A stretch of DNA of 64,000 bases from Romboutsia_E sp900604535 (GTDB taxonomy: Bacteria > Bacillota > Clostridia > Peptostreptococcales > Peptostreptococcaceae). The stretch spans positions 1-64,000 of the forward strand of contig NZ_UWOT01000004.1 of assembly GCF_900604535.1 (NCBI RefSeq), given 5' to 3'. Shown piece by piece: positions 49,000-57,758 of the stretch (its first letter is position 1; each line of letters starts with the position of its first letter). Both the position numbers and the translations under genes were made by a program. The notes beneath the pieces were generated by a model. That model made no database searches. It was not told the origin of the DNA and saw only the letters and a program-made list of their open reading frames with translations.

Positions 49000-50712
49000 T
49001 TATGTACTATTTTTATTTTTTTCTAACATTTCCATAAATGAATTTACTAACTTTGGGTCATAAGCTTTTCCTGAATTGGATTTTATTTTTTCCTTAGCCT
49101 CTTCTATTACTTTTTTATTTATATATTGATGCTTTGATATAATAGAATCAAAACCATCAACAACAGCAATTATACGTGCTAAGTAAGGTATTTCTTCTCC
49201 CTTTAATCCATCTGGATATCCTTTACCATCATATCTTTCATGATGATATTTTACCATGTATGTATATGGTTCTAAGCACTCCACATCATTTATAAGTTGT
49301 TCTCCATTTATACAATGCTCTTTAAATAATTCTAATTCTTCTACATTTAAGTTATCTCTTTTATTTAATATGTCTTTTGATATATTAAACTTACCTATAT
49401 CATGTAAGTATGCTCCTATTTGTAAGTTAAGTTGTTCTTTAGTGCTTAGCTTTAAATATATTCCAAATTCTCTACATCTTCTAACAACTCTTTCTACATG
49501 ACCATAAGTATATTTATCTTTTTGATTAATCATTCGTATAAATTTATTTATATTGTCTAATATTTCTTTATCTATATTAGAATTGTATAAATCCTCTAAT
49601 ACAATATGATAATATTCAACTCTATTTCTATTAAACGCTTTTGCTCTATATAAAGCGTGGTCAGCTGTATTTATAAGATCATATTTACTATTTGCTATAG
49701 TTGGATATGTTGATACACCTATAGACATAGTTAAGTTTTTATTTGGTTGTTCATCTTGACCATTAAAATATTTTATTTCAATAGTTTGTCTTATTCTTTC
49801 AGCTACTTTCATAGCTTGTTTTTGATCTGTATTTGGAAGAATTACTGCAAATTCTTCTCCTCCATATCTAGCTACAATATCCCCATGTCTTGTACACTTT
49901 TTTAATAAATCCCCAATTTGCATAAGTAGTGAATCTCCAGCCTGATGCCCATGTGTATCATTATAATGTTTAAAATAATCTATATCCATAAATAATAAAG
50001 ATACTTCAGTCTTCATTTCATCACTTTTTTCAATTGCTAAACTTAACGAATCTTGGAAATACCTATGATTATACATTCCAGTTAGTTCATCCATATTTGC
50101 AACAATTTTTAGCTCTTTAAAATACTGTCTTTCAATATCTACATACATTCCAAGAACTATTGCAATTATAAATAAAACTGCAGCTAAAACTAGATCCCTT
50201 TCAAAATAGAACTCTATCGAGGTTTCTGATAATATATTTATAAATATATCTATTGTAAATAAGATAATTGAATATACTAAAGATATTCCTATACTATATT
50301 TTTGACCAAATTGTATTGCTCCTATTATTACAGCTAAAATACTTAATATCTTATAGTCACTACTTCCTCCACCAGTATTTCCAACTACTAGTGCAAATAT
50401 AACTATAAGTACTATACTTTCAATATAGTCTTTTATAGTAGGTTTATCATAAACTCTATCTTTAGTATAATTTGCAGACCAAGATAAATAATAATTTAGC
50501 ATAATAGATATTATTCCGCCGCCTACAGTTACTAAAAGTATATTATTACTTACATCAAACTTCATTGCGGCTAACTTAGTTAAAAGTGCTATTAAAGATA
50601 GTGTTATATAAATTATTTTCAAAATTATAACTAATTTAAAAACATTCTCGTATCTTTTATTATCATATTCGTGCCGTTTATTTTGTTCTGATATTCTTTT
50701 GTCTTTTTCCAT
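49000..50712 (-). CDS. Membrane GGDEF and HD-GYP protein
   Basis: 570 residues: five or six helices (about 24-190), then a diguanylate cyclase domain with GGEEF at 284-288 and the inhibitory I-site RHGD at 275-278. A phosphodiesterase domain follows with HD at 437-438 and the HHERYDGKGYP block at 490-500. Both active sites look intact, so it may make and degrade c-di-GMP. It could set the level read by the riboswitches at 22697-22938. It is monocistronic. Which activity dominates cannot be told from sequence. Confidence 0.94.
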   Translation of the reverse strand: MEKDKRISEQNKRHEYDNKRYENVFKLVIILKIIYITLSLIALLTKLAAMKFDVSNNILLVTVGGGIISIMLNYYLSWSANYTKDRVYDKPTIKDYIESIVLIVIFALVVGNTGGGSSDYKILSILAVIIGAIQFGQKYSIGISLVYSIILFTIDIFINILSETSIEFYFERDLVLAAVLFIIAIVLGMYVDIERQYFKELKIVANMDELTGMYNHRYFQDSLSLAIEKSDEMKTEVSLLFMDIDYFKHYNDTHGHQAGDSLLMQIGDLLKKCTRHGDIVARYGGEEFAVILPNTDQKQAMKVAERIRQTIEIKYFNGQDEQPNKNLTMSIGVSTYPTIANSKYDLINTADHALYRAKAFNRNRVEYYHIVLEDLYNSNIDKEILDNINKFIRMINQKDKYTYGHVERVVRRCREFGIYLKLSTKEQLNLQIGAYLHDIGKFNISKDILNKRDNLNVEELELFKEHCINGEQLINDVECLEPYTYMVKYHHERYDGKGYPDGLKGEEIPYLARIIAVVDGFDSIISKHQYINKKVIEEAKEKIKSNSGKAYDPKLVNSFMEMLEKNKNST

Positions 50713-50748
50713 GTATTTTCACCTGAATATATTATATCATTTTACTTA

Positions 50749-50788
50749 ATAAAAACCATAAGGAAATAAACACCTTATGGTTTTTATT
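50749..50788. terminator. Bidirectional-looking terminator after agrD
   Basis: Perfect 13-bp stem AAAAACCATAAGG with complement, A- and T-runs on both sides, just after the agrD stop. Confidence 0.9.
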
Positions 50789-50791
50789 TTA

Positions 50792-50911
50792 TTATTCTTC
50801 TCTCAGAGATTTTGGCACTTCTGGTTCAAAGAATACAAACATACAATATGTTGATGCACTTGATGCTAAATTTGATATAAATCCAGCTATTGAATCAAAT
50901 AATGAATTCAT
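50792..50911 (-). CDS. agrD: AgrD-like autoinducing peptide precursor (39 aa)
   Basis: 39 residues starting MNSLFDS, with RBS GGGGGG. An amphipathic N-terminal leader (1-20) is followed by TYCMFVF and an acidic PEVPKSLREE tail. The tail and the C-x4 ring position match clostridial AgrD precursors (C. perfringens type, with a CLWFT ring and a PKSL-containing tail). The predicted pheromone is a five-residue thiolactone ring C23-F27. It lies 49 nt after agrB. Confidence 0.9.
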   Translation of the reverse strand: MNSLFDSIAGFISNLASSASTYCMFVFFEPEVPKSLREE

Positions 50912-50959
50912 ATATGTCCCCCCTTGTGTAATATTTTATATAAATATTAAAAATATTTA

Positions 50960-51613
50960 TTACTTAATATTAATTAAATTAAAAAGTTTTTCAAGTAAGT
51001 TAATAGTAAAATCTCCTATTTTTGACATCGCAAATATTTGAAGCATAATTCCCATTGTCATAGATATTATAATTAATTTAACTATGTATACCTGATTTAT
51101 TTTATATATTAGTAACATACATATAATAGATGATACATATATGCACATTAACTTAAATGCCTTTTTTCTTAACTTATTTCTAGTACTTTCTTTTTTTAAT
51201 GGTTTATTCTTTGACCCAACTGGGCATTTTAAATAAATAAAATATATTGAAAATACCAGTGATACTAATTCAAGTATTATTAAATTTATATCACTAATAT
51301 TAATAGCCATATATTTAGATATAAATGATATTAATAAAGATAATATAAGTCCAGATAATATACATCTATTAGGAGTACTTGAATGAGTTCCTCCACAGTA
51401 TCGCTTTAATAATGATGCTGTAATAGATATTGACATTATCTCTATTAATACGTTAAATATAATTCCGAATATAAATGTTATTAAAATTGCACTAAATGTA
51501 TGTATTATAAAAAATAAACCATAATTTAAAACTTCTACCTCTTCATCACTCTTATTTAGCTTATTTCCCAACCCTTTTGCAAGTTTTAAGGAAACATTTT
51601 CAATTGCCCCCAT
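50960..51613 (-). CDS. agrB: AgrB peptide-processing membrane protease
   Basis: 217 residues with about six helices. The catalytic pair is H77 (R-x2-GGTH) and C84 (NRC), and KNKPLK follows in the loop at about 142. AgrB cleaves the AgrD tail and forms the thiolactone. It lies between agrD and a membrane protein gene in one operon. There is no agrC or agrA in this operon. Confidence 0.94.
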   Translation of the reverse strand: MGAIENVSLKLAKGLGNKLNKSDEEVEVLNYGLFFIIHTFSAILITFIFGIIFNVLIEIMSISITASLLKRYCGGTHSSTPNRCILSGLILSLLISFISKYMAINISDINLIILELVSLVFSIYFIYLKCPVGSKNKPLKKESTRNKLRKKAFKLMCIYVSSIICMLLIYKINQVYIVKLIIISMTMGIMLQIFAMSKIGDFTINLLEKLFNLINIK

Positions 51614-51625
51614 TAAACTCTCCTT

Positions 51626-52090
51626 TTAAAAACTTTTCATCATTTTTTTCTTCATAGACTTTATCATTAATACTATTATTAATAATACTCCTATTGATGG
51701 TAAAGTTGATATTGCACCTTGAACAGTTTTGTAATCTGTAAGTATGCTAGCATCTATTTTTAATATGCCAGTAGCAATTAAATAATATATCCCTTCGCTT
51801 AGAGCTAAAGATATCCATATATCACAAGGTACTATAATTACTTCCACAAATTTTCTTTTAGTTATTTTAAACAATATTAATCCTAATATTATCATAGATA
51901 GTAACGTATGTACTCCAAAAGATATTGGTAATTTTCTTATAAGTGATACTACAACACCTAAAAAGCAACCAAGTTTTAATATTTTTTTTACATCTAATTT
52001 TAAATCTAATAATATAAAACTAGATAGCATTATTATTATACTTTCTGGAATACTTCTTATTACTACATATGCCAAAGATGACTCTAGCAT
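51626..52090 (-). CDS. Kinase-less polytopic membrane protein in agr operon
   Basis: 154 residues with about five helices and no soluble domain. The topology resembles the N-terminal sensor region of AgrC-type kinases without the kinase. It is 12 nt upstream of agrB and transcribed from a shared promoter. I do not recognise a named family. It may be an exporter partner, an immunity-like or receptor protein for the peptide (inference from position). Confidence 0.75.
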   Translation of the reverse strand: MLESSLAYVVIRSIPESIIIMLSSFILLDLKLDVKKILKLGCFLGVVVSLIRKLPISFGVHTLLSMIILGLILFKITKRKFVEVIIVPCDIWISLALSEGIYYLIATGILKIDASILTDYKTVQGAISTLPSIGVLLIIVLMIKSMKKKMMKSF

Positions 52091-52120
52091 TGCTTCACTT
52101 CCTTTATTTTTTCTATGATA

Positions 52121-52148
52121 ATTATACCATCATTACCATAATATGTAA
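52121..52148 (-). promoter_or_regulatory. Promoter of the agr operon
   Basis: TTACAT (52143-52148), 16-bp spacer, TATAAT (52121-52126), about 30 nt before the first ATG. A direct repeat of TTACATAxxATG with a 24-bp period overlaps the -35 and could be a regulator site. Confidence 0.65.
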
Positions 52149-52220
52149 CGAAAATATTATCATTTTATGTAATATTTTTTAATTTGTTCGTATAATATGA
52201 ATTATACTTACTATTTATAA

Positions 52221-52265
52221 AAAAATAAACGATATAGTAAATTTATATACCATATCGTTTATTCT
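52221..52265 (-). terminator. Terminator of the nitrite/sulfite reductase gene
   Basis: Stem AATAAACGATAT with complement, T7 tail on the minus strand, 16 nt after the stop at 52281. Confidence 0.88.
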
Positions 52266-52280
52266 ATTTAATTTATTATT

Positions 52281-53855
52281 TTATACTAAGTATTTTCCAA
52301 CTATTAAGTCTACAACATCTGATTTATTATTTACAAACTCTTCATAACTAACACCAGAATTATCTATTTCTACTGCTAAATCATATAAGAATTTAGGAAT
52401 ATCATCTCTACAAATATCTCCACGAACTTTACCAAACTCAGCATTCTCTCTATCTAATCCACCGTCCATATGAAGTTCAAATGCCTCTGTTACAACATCA
52501 TTCACTCTCTTTTTCTTTCCAGCAAATCCAAGTGCACCTATCTGATGAGTACCACAAGAGTTATTACATCCTGATATACGTAGTGAAGGTAGTATATCTT
52601 TATTGAATTCTTTTTCATTGAAGTAGTCTAATATTTCATTTAATAAGTTTTGACTTTCTGCTATACCTATTTGACAAGTAGGAACCCCTATACAAGCAGC
52701 ACTTTGTTCTAACTTAGTTTCTCCTCCAAGGTTTTGAGTTAACTCTAATAAAGATTTTGCTTCTTCTCCATTTAAGTTTCTTATGTACATTCCCTCAGTC
52801 ATTGATAATCTTATTTCTACATCTTCTACACCTTGTATATTATCTAATATAGTTTTAAATGTATCTAATTTTAAGATTCCTCCAATTGGGTGGAAGTACA
52901 CAGTATATAATCCTTCTTGCTTTTGCTCTATTAATCTATTATGATTTAATTCTATTTTTACTCCAGACTTGTTATATGACTTCTGCTCAATAACTACATC
53001 TAAATTTTCATTTTCTTTAACATCAGCTAAATGTTTTTTGTAACACTCTAAAGCTGCTCCTTCACCCATTCTAGCTGTTATGTATCTAGTACGAGCTTTA
53101 TTTTTATTTCCATAATCACCTTCAGCCATAAATAAATTAGTTATAGCTTCTACATGATATAATATATCCTTTGTCTCTATTAATTCATCAAACTCAATTG
53201 CTTTAGCAGCATTTTTTCCAAGTCCACCTGTTAAATATACTTTAAAGAATTCTTTATCATCTTTTTTAACTGCTATAAATCCTAAATCTGCAATTTTAGC
53301 ATTTCCATTATCTCTATTACTGCTTGAAAAAGATACTTTTAACTTTCTTGGAAGTTTATAAGTAGTTATTTTACTCATAAAATGATTATTTACAGCTTGT
53401 GCATATTGAGTAACATCAAAAGCTTCTTCTTTATCTACACCTGATAATGGTGATATTGAAACGTTTCTTGGGAAGTTTCCGCCTCCACCTCTTGTGTACA
53501 TATCATTTTCTAAAGCTTCTTCCATTATGTCACATACACCATCTATACTTAAACCATGTAATTGTATTGCTTGACGAGTAGTAGTGTGTACACTTTCTAA
53601 ATTATATTTTTTAGCTAATTCATAAACTAATTTTAATTGATCTATATTCATTATTCCTGATGGGATTCTAAGTCTTATCATGAACTCTTCTCCTCCACGA
53701 TGAGCATAAACTCCCATCCCACCTGATGTTGCTTTAAATTCTAGTGCTGATATCTCTTTGTTCTCAAATTTGTGACCTAATTTTCTAAAACTAGGTATTT
53801 CTTTTAATAGCATGCTTTTTAAGGTTTCCATAATATTCTCCTTTGTATTATTCAT
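52281..53855 (-). CDS. Siroheme nitrite/sulfite reductase
   Basis: 524 residues, one subunit with the usual duplicated ferredoxin-like domains. The 4Fe-4S/siroheme ligands are C-x5-C (ACIGVPTC) and C-x3-C (SGCNNSCG) in the C-terminal half. It reduces nitrite to ammonia or sulfite to sulfide with electrons from ferredoxin. The substrate cannot be told from sequence and no nitrate or sulfate transport genes are adjacent. Monocistronic, RBS AAAGGAGA. Confidence 0.92.
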   Translation of the reverse strand: MNNTKENIMETLKSMLLKEIPSFRKLGHKFENKEISALEFKATSGGMGVYAHRGGEEFMIRLRIPSGIMNIDQLKLVYELAKKYNLESVHTTTRQAIQLHGLSIDGVCDIMEEALENDMYTRGGGGNFPRNVSISPLSGVDKEEAFDVTQYAQAVNNHFMSKITTYKLPRKLKVSFSSSNRDNGNAKIADLGFIAVKKDDKEFFKVYLTGGLGKNAAKAIEFDELIETKDILYHVEAITNLFMAEGDYGNKNKARTRYITARMGEGAALECYKKHLADVKENENLDVVIEQKSYNKSGVKIELNHNRLIEQKQEGLYTVYFHPIGGILKLDTFKTILDNIQGVEDVEIRLSMTEGMYIRNLNGEEAKSLLELTQNLGGETKLEQSAACIGVPTCQIGIAESQNLLNEILDYFNEKEFNKDILPSLRISGCNNSCGTHQIGALGFAGKKKRVNDVVTEAFELHMDGGLDRENAEFGKVRGDICRDDIPKFLYDLAVEIDNSGVSYEEFVNNKSDVVDLIVGKYLV

Positions 53856-53957
53856 CTATATTCATCTAAAAATTATATCATACATTCTTCCAATATTAGC
53901 TAAATTAAGCTAGAATAATACATCAAATATTCTTATGGATACTATTTATTTTTTTAA

Positions 53958-54608
53958 TTATTTTTTTGCTATTACCATAAATATTGATTTAGGTTTATAA
54001 GATAGAACTCCTTTTTCATGCCATAATAATTTATATAAATTTTGGTCAATACTTACATCTGAAAATCCACTTTTTCTTAAAATTTCCTTATCCAATAACG
54101 GTCTACTTTCAATATTTTCTTCTGTTGACCAATTTGAATCAAAATAAACTAAAACTCCATCATCTTTTAAAACTCTTCTCCATTCTCTAAATGAAATTTC
54201 AGGACTTTGTAGTTTCCATACTATATTACTAGAAATTATAAGATCAAAGCTTTTATCTTTAAAATCAAGTGAGCTTTTATGCATTGTCTTAAAATTAATT
54301 TTAACTTTATTCTTGCTTAAATTATTATTATTAATTGAACTTATTATTTTTGAACTAGAATCAATAGCAGTTACATTATGACCTTCTTCCGCCATAATAG
54401 TTGCAAAAAATCCATTTCCAGTTTCAATATCTAATATTTTAATTTTATTCTTTTTATTAACATTTTTTAATATAAGATTCTTTAAAATCTCTCTTTTATA
54501 GTCTTCAAGCTCATCGTAATTAAACTCTAATTTTGATGTTGCTCCCTTATTCCATAACTTTTTTTCATTTTCAAATACGCTTCCCCTATAGTCGGTATAA
54601 TCTCGCAT
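53958..54608 (-). CDS. Class I SAM-dependent methyltransferase
   Basis: 216 residues. Motif I is LDIETGNGFFA (about 58-68), followed by VTAIDSS (motif II) and LIISSNIVWKL (motif IV). The N-terminal YRGSVFENEKKLWNKGA and REWRRVLKDDG segments place it among small-molecule methyltransferases often found near metal or corrinoid uptake genes. No such genes are adjacent here. Substrate unknown. A terminator-like hairpin sits in its leader. Confidence 0.85.
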   Translation of the reverse strand: MRDYTDYRGSVFENEKKLWNKGATSKLEFNYDELEDYKREILKNLILKNVNKKNKIKILDIETGNGFFATIMAEEGHNVTAIDSSSKIISSINNNNLSKNKVKINFKTMHKSSLDFKDKSFDLIISSNIVWKLQSPEISFREWRRVLKDDGVLVYFDSNWSTEENIESRPLLDKEILRKSGFSDVSIDQNLYKLLWHEKGVLSYKPKSIFMVIAKK

Positions 54609-54629
54609 AAATCCCCCTTTTTATATACT

Positions 54630-54680
54630 AAAAACCATGAATTTAGGCATATATACATATGCTTCATATTCATGGTTTTA
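54630..54680 (-). terminator. Leader hairpin (putative attenuator) of methyltransferase gene
   Basis: 12-bp outer stem AAAACCATGAAT with complement plus an inner CATAT/ATATG stem, T5 on the minus strand, 20 nt before the ATG. The gene upstream already has its own terminator (54859-54891), so this one acts on the leader. Confidence 0.6.
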
Positions 54681-54702
54681 TGTTAAATGTTACTTTCAAT
54701 AA

Positions 54703-54714
54703 GAGGGTACCATC
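54703..54714. promoter_or_regulatory. Possible operator/promoter of methyltransferase gene
   Basis: A 12-bp near-palindrome centred on GGTACC, with TTGACA at 54726-54731 on the minus strand just upstream. The -10 element is not clear. It could be an activator-type promoter with the operator in the spacer. Confidence 0.35.
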
Positions 54715-54858
54715 ACCTATTATTTTGTCAATTTACCTATTTCTAGAATTAAATTTACTTATATCAATACTTATATATATATATTTATATATCTACAATT
54801 TAATACCTTATATTTTATTATTTTTTGTATAAATTTTGCTAAAAATTTTTTTATATGA

Positions 54859-54891
54859 TAAAAAAAAAGACAGCAAAAAGCTGTCTTTTTT
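54859..54891. terminator. Terminator of AgrB-like gene
   Basis: Stem AAAAAGACAGC with complement, 4-nt A loop, A- and T-runs on both sides, overlapping the stop codon. Confidence 0.92.
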
Positions 54892-55390
54892 AGTCTATTA
54901 TTATATTTTCCCTTACAATTTCTATTATTAAAACTATATATACAATTAATATAGGATTACTTATAGAAAATATATATTCTATTAATTTATTTGAATTTAA
55001 GCTAAATAATATAAGCACTAAATATATAACAGATATAACTATCATAAGTTTATCTTTTATGCATCTTAAATTATTAGGAGTATTATTTCTTTTATAAATA
55101 GGCGCAAGCACATTTATTCCCACTATACTAATTATGGTATAAAACAATATTAATTCTTTATAAAATTCTATATCTATAACTTCTGTGGCTAAAATAGTTA
55201 ACAAAAAAATAAATATAGATTTTACAAAGTGTATTTCTATACATTCTTCATTTTTTAAGCCAACTAAAATATTTAGTGGAAGATAGCAAGTTAAAAATAC
55301 TATCGATTGATCTATCTTATTAATAAATATACCCATACTCACAATAGCAATTACACTTACAATAGTATCTTTATATCTTACACTTAACAT
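54890..55390 (-). CDS. Degenerate AgrB-like membrane protein
   Basis: 166 residues with four or five helices. The second half, LAPIYKRNNTPNN then helices, matches the AgrB pattern P-x-(4-5)-NKP. The R-x3-GG-x-H motif of AgrB is absent; only a Cys (EEC) lies near the expected place. It is probably a non-proteolytic paralogue. It follows the LytTR regulator by about 110 nt in the same direction. The assignment rests on topology and one motif, so it is tentative. Confidence 0.6.
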   Translation of the reverse strand: MLSVRYKDTIVSVIAIVSMGIFINKIDQSIVFLTCYLPLNILVGLKNEECIEIHFVKSIFIFLLTILATEVIDIEFYKELILFYTIISIVGINVLAPIYKRNNTPNNLRCIKDKLMIVISVIYLVLILFSLNSNKLIEYIFSISNPILIVYIVLIIEIVRENIIID

Positions 55391-55453
55391 ACTAGCCTCC
55401 TAAAAATCTTTGTTTTAAAATAACATTTTATTTATTTACATTCAAGACTTTTA

Positions 55454-55476
55454 GCATAACTGGTCGTTAACTGTGC
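55454..55476. promoter_or_regulatory. Possible LytTR-type direct repeat
   Basis: On the minus strand ACAGTTAAC and CCAGTTATG repeat with an 11-bp period between the LytTR gene and the AgrB-like gene. The CAGTTA core resembles AgrA half-sites. Confidence 0.35.
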
Positions 55477-55498
55477 AAACTTAGACACATTTATACAT

Positions 55499-56212
55499 TT
55501 AACATACAATTGCACCTAAGCAATTAGCTAAACTAACTTTAAATTCTTTTATAGCATATTTACTTATAGGAACTTCTTTATCTTGTATATATATAGTATT
55601 TTTATTTAATGAATCAACTTTCATCAAATTTACAATAAAACTAGTATGACATCTAAAAAAATTTTTTCCATTTAATATTTTCTCCATATTTTTCATAGAC
55701 ATTTTCACTCTATGCGATTTATCTTTTTCATGAATAATCAATTCTCGCTTACAGGTTTCTATATATAATATAGAATCTAAATCAACTTTAACTAAATTAT
55801 TTTTAGTAGTTATAATTATATGATTATTTTTCCTTTTAATTATATTATCAACACATTCTTTTAAATGCTTTTCTATAGTTTCATAACTTATAGGCTTCAT
55901 AATATATCTATAAGCCCTAACTTCATATCCTTCATGAACATAATCTACAGTTGATGTTACAAATAGTATCTCTACATTATCGTCAAATTCTCTTATTTTT
56001 TTAGATGCATCCATACCAGTAATATCATCCATTAAAATATCCAAAAATAATATATCTAATCCATCTGGATAGTTTTCTATTAGATCTTCACCTGACGAAA
56101 ATTCATATATGCTAAATTCAATGTTTCTACTATTCAAATATCTTTTTATCATCTCTACAGTGAAATTTCTTTGCAATGAAATATCGTCACAAACACCTAT
56201 CTTTACCATCAT
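55499..56212 (-). CDS. LytTR response regulator (AgrA/ComE type)
   Basis: 237 residues. Receiver domain with DD at 9-10, phosphoacceptor D58 in LFLDILM, and KPI; the C-terminal LytTR DNA-binding domain (about 135-235) has YIETCKRELIIH, FFRCHTSFIVNL and ISKYAIKEF. No histidine kinase gene is adjacent, so it is an orphan regulator here. It could respond to the peptide system at 50792-52090, 3.4 kb away (inference). Confidence 0.92.
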   Translation of the reverse strand: MMVKIGVCDDISLQRNFTVEMIKRYLNSRNIEFSIYEFSSGEDLIENYPDGLDILFLDILMDDITGMDASKKIREFDDNVEILFVTSTVDYVHEGYEVRAYRYIMKPISYETIEKHLKECVDNIIKRKNNHIIITTKNNLVKVDLDSILYIETCKRELIIHEKDKSHRVKMSMKNMEKILNGKNFFRCHTSFIVNLMKVDSLNKNTIYIQDKEVPISKYAIKEFKVSLANCLGAIVC

Positions 56213-56312
56213 AAATTCCCTCTTTTTTATGTTTATCCAATTTATTTTATATAGTCATATTATAATTTACATTACTTAGTGTCAAATATTCAATGTTTTT
56301 TTATGTTTATAA

Positions 56313-56361
56313 CAAAAAAAAATAAAGTACACCTAAAAATATTATATATTTTAAGGTATAC
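56313..56361 (-). terminator. Terminator of wecB
   Basis: Long stem GTACACCTAAAAATA with complement and one mismatch pair, T9 on the minus strand. Confidence 0.88.
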
Positions 56362-56368
56362 CCTATCT

Positions 56369-57472
56369 TTAATTTAAAAATCTATTAATTATAACATCAA
56401 CTATATACTTACTAGCAAATCCATCTCCATATGGGTTACTAGCTTTTGACATCTTTTCATATTCATTTTTATCACTAAGTAACATATTTGCTAAATAATA
56501 TATATCTTCTTCCTTGGTTCCTGTTAATCTAAGAGTTCCTACGTTAACACCTTCTGGTCTTTCTGTAGTATCTCTAAGTACTAAAACTGGTTTTCCTAAT
56601 GAAGGTGCTTCCTCTTGAATTCCACCACTATCAGTCATAATCATATATGATTTATTTAAAAAATTATGAAAATCTACTACGTCTAGTGGTTTTATCAAAT
56701 GCACCTTTTTATTATCACCTAAAATTTCTTTTGCAATATCTTGAACATAAGGATTTAGATGAATAGGATAAATAACTTGAACATCATCAATTTTTTTAGT
56801 TATTTTATTTATCGCTCTAAAAATATGTTTCATCGGTTCACCTAAATTCTCTCTTCTATGAGCTGTAAGTAAAATTATCCTATCATTTTTCATACTGTCT
56901 AGTAATGGATGAGTATAATTTTTATCAATTGTTGTTTTTAAAGCGTCTATAGCAGTATTTCCAGTGACAAATATATTTTTTAAATCTTTATTTTCTCTTA
57001 ATAAATTATCTCTTGCTGTATTAGTTGGTGCAAAGTGCATATCTGCTATTACAGACGTAACTTGTCTATTTATTTCTTCTGGGTATGGTGAATACTTATC
57101 ATAAGTTCTAAGGCCCGCTTCAACATGTCCTAAAGAAACTTTATTATAAAAAGCAGCAAGACTTCCAACCAAAGTAGTTGTAGTATCACCATGTACTAAA
57201 ACTATATTGGGCTTAACTATATTAATTATTTTATATAATCCTTCCAAAGCTCTTATACTAATCTCTACCAAGCTTTGCTTATTTCTCATTATATCCAAAT
57301 CATAATCTGGTTTTATATTAAAAGTTGTCAAAACTTGATCTAGCATCTCTCTATGCTGAGCAGTCACACAAACTATACTCTCTATCTCGCTTCTACTTTC
57401 CAACTCCTTAACAATAGGAGCCATCTTAATAGCCTCAGGTCGAGTTCCAAAAACAGTCATAACCCTAATCAA
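56369..57472 (-). CDS. wecB: UDP-N-acetylglucosamine 2-epimerase
   Basis: Non-hydrolysing epimerase, 367 residues, converts UDP-GlcNAc to UDP-ManNAc. FGTRPEAIKM (about 5-14), QHREMLD, HGDTTT (about 94-99), AHRRENLG and DSGGIQEE are the family blocks. Its product is the donor for TagA/WecG-type enzymes such as that at 18-776. It is a single gene with its own terminator. The first ~120 bp, next to palindrome copy 6, use unusual third positions. Confidence 0.96.
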   Translation of the reverse strand: MIRVMTVFGTRPEAIKMAPIVKELESRSEIESIVCVTAQHREMLDQVLTTFNIKPDYDLDIMRNKQSLVEISIRALEGLYKIINIVKPNIVLVHGDTTTTLVGSLAAFYNKVSLGHVEAGLRTYDKYSPYPEEINRQVTSVIADMHFAPTNTARDNLLRENKDLKNIFVTGNTAIDALKTTIDKNYTHPLLDSMKNDRIILLTAHRRENLGEPMKHIFRAINKITKKIDDVQVIYPIHLNPYVQDIAKEILGDNKKVHLIKPLDVVDFHNFLNKSYMIMTDSGGIQEEAPSLGKPVLVLRDTTERPEGVNVGTLRLTGTKEEDIYYLANMLLSDKNEYEKMSKASNPYGDGFASKYIVDVIINRFLN

Positions 57473-57590
57473 AAAATCCTCTCCTAAGAAGAATTATTAT
57501 ATGAATTTCCTCCTATTTAATATATATGCAAAACAATAATAAACTCTATTAATTTACATTAATTTATATTTTTTATTTTTCTTCCCAATA

Positions 57591-57758
57591 AAAAAAGAGC
57601 CCTAAAAGCGGCACTTTTGAGTTCAGACAATTATGTGCGTAATGTATAATTTTATTATCCATTTGCAACGTCTTTTTGTTGCATGGATATAAAATTATAC
57701 ATTAGCTACTCACCTGCCGGCAAACTTCAAAGCTACGCTTTTGGTAGGCTCTTTTTTT
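57591..57758 (+). repeat. Long tip-conserved palindrome, copy 6, nested in the aspS terminator
   Basis: The outer part is a terminator stem GAGCC/GGCTC plus AAAAGCG/CGCTTTT with A7 and T7 tracts at the two ends. Its loop holds the palindrome (57641-57705): long A/T arms, then CCAT, unpaired TT, GCAAC, an 8-nt T-rich loop, GTTGC, ATGG. It looks like a hairpin module placed inside an existing terminator. The terminator reaches the aspS stop codon. Confidence 0.88.
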
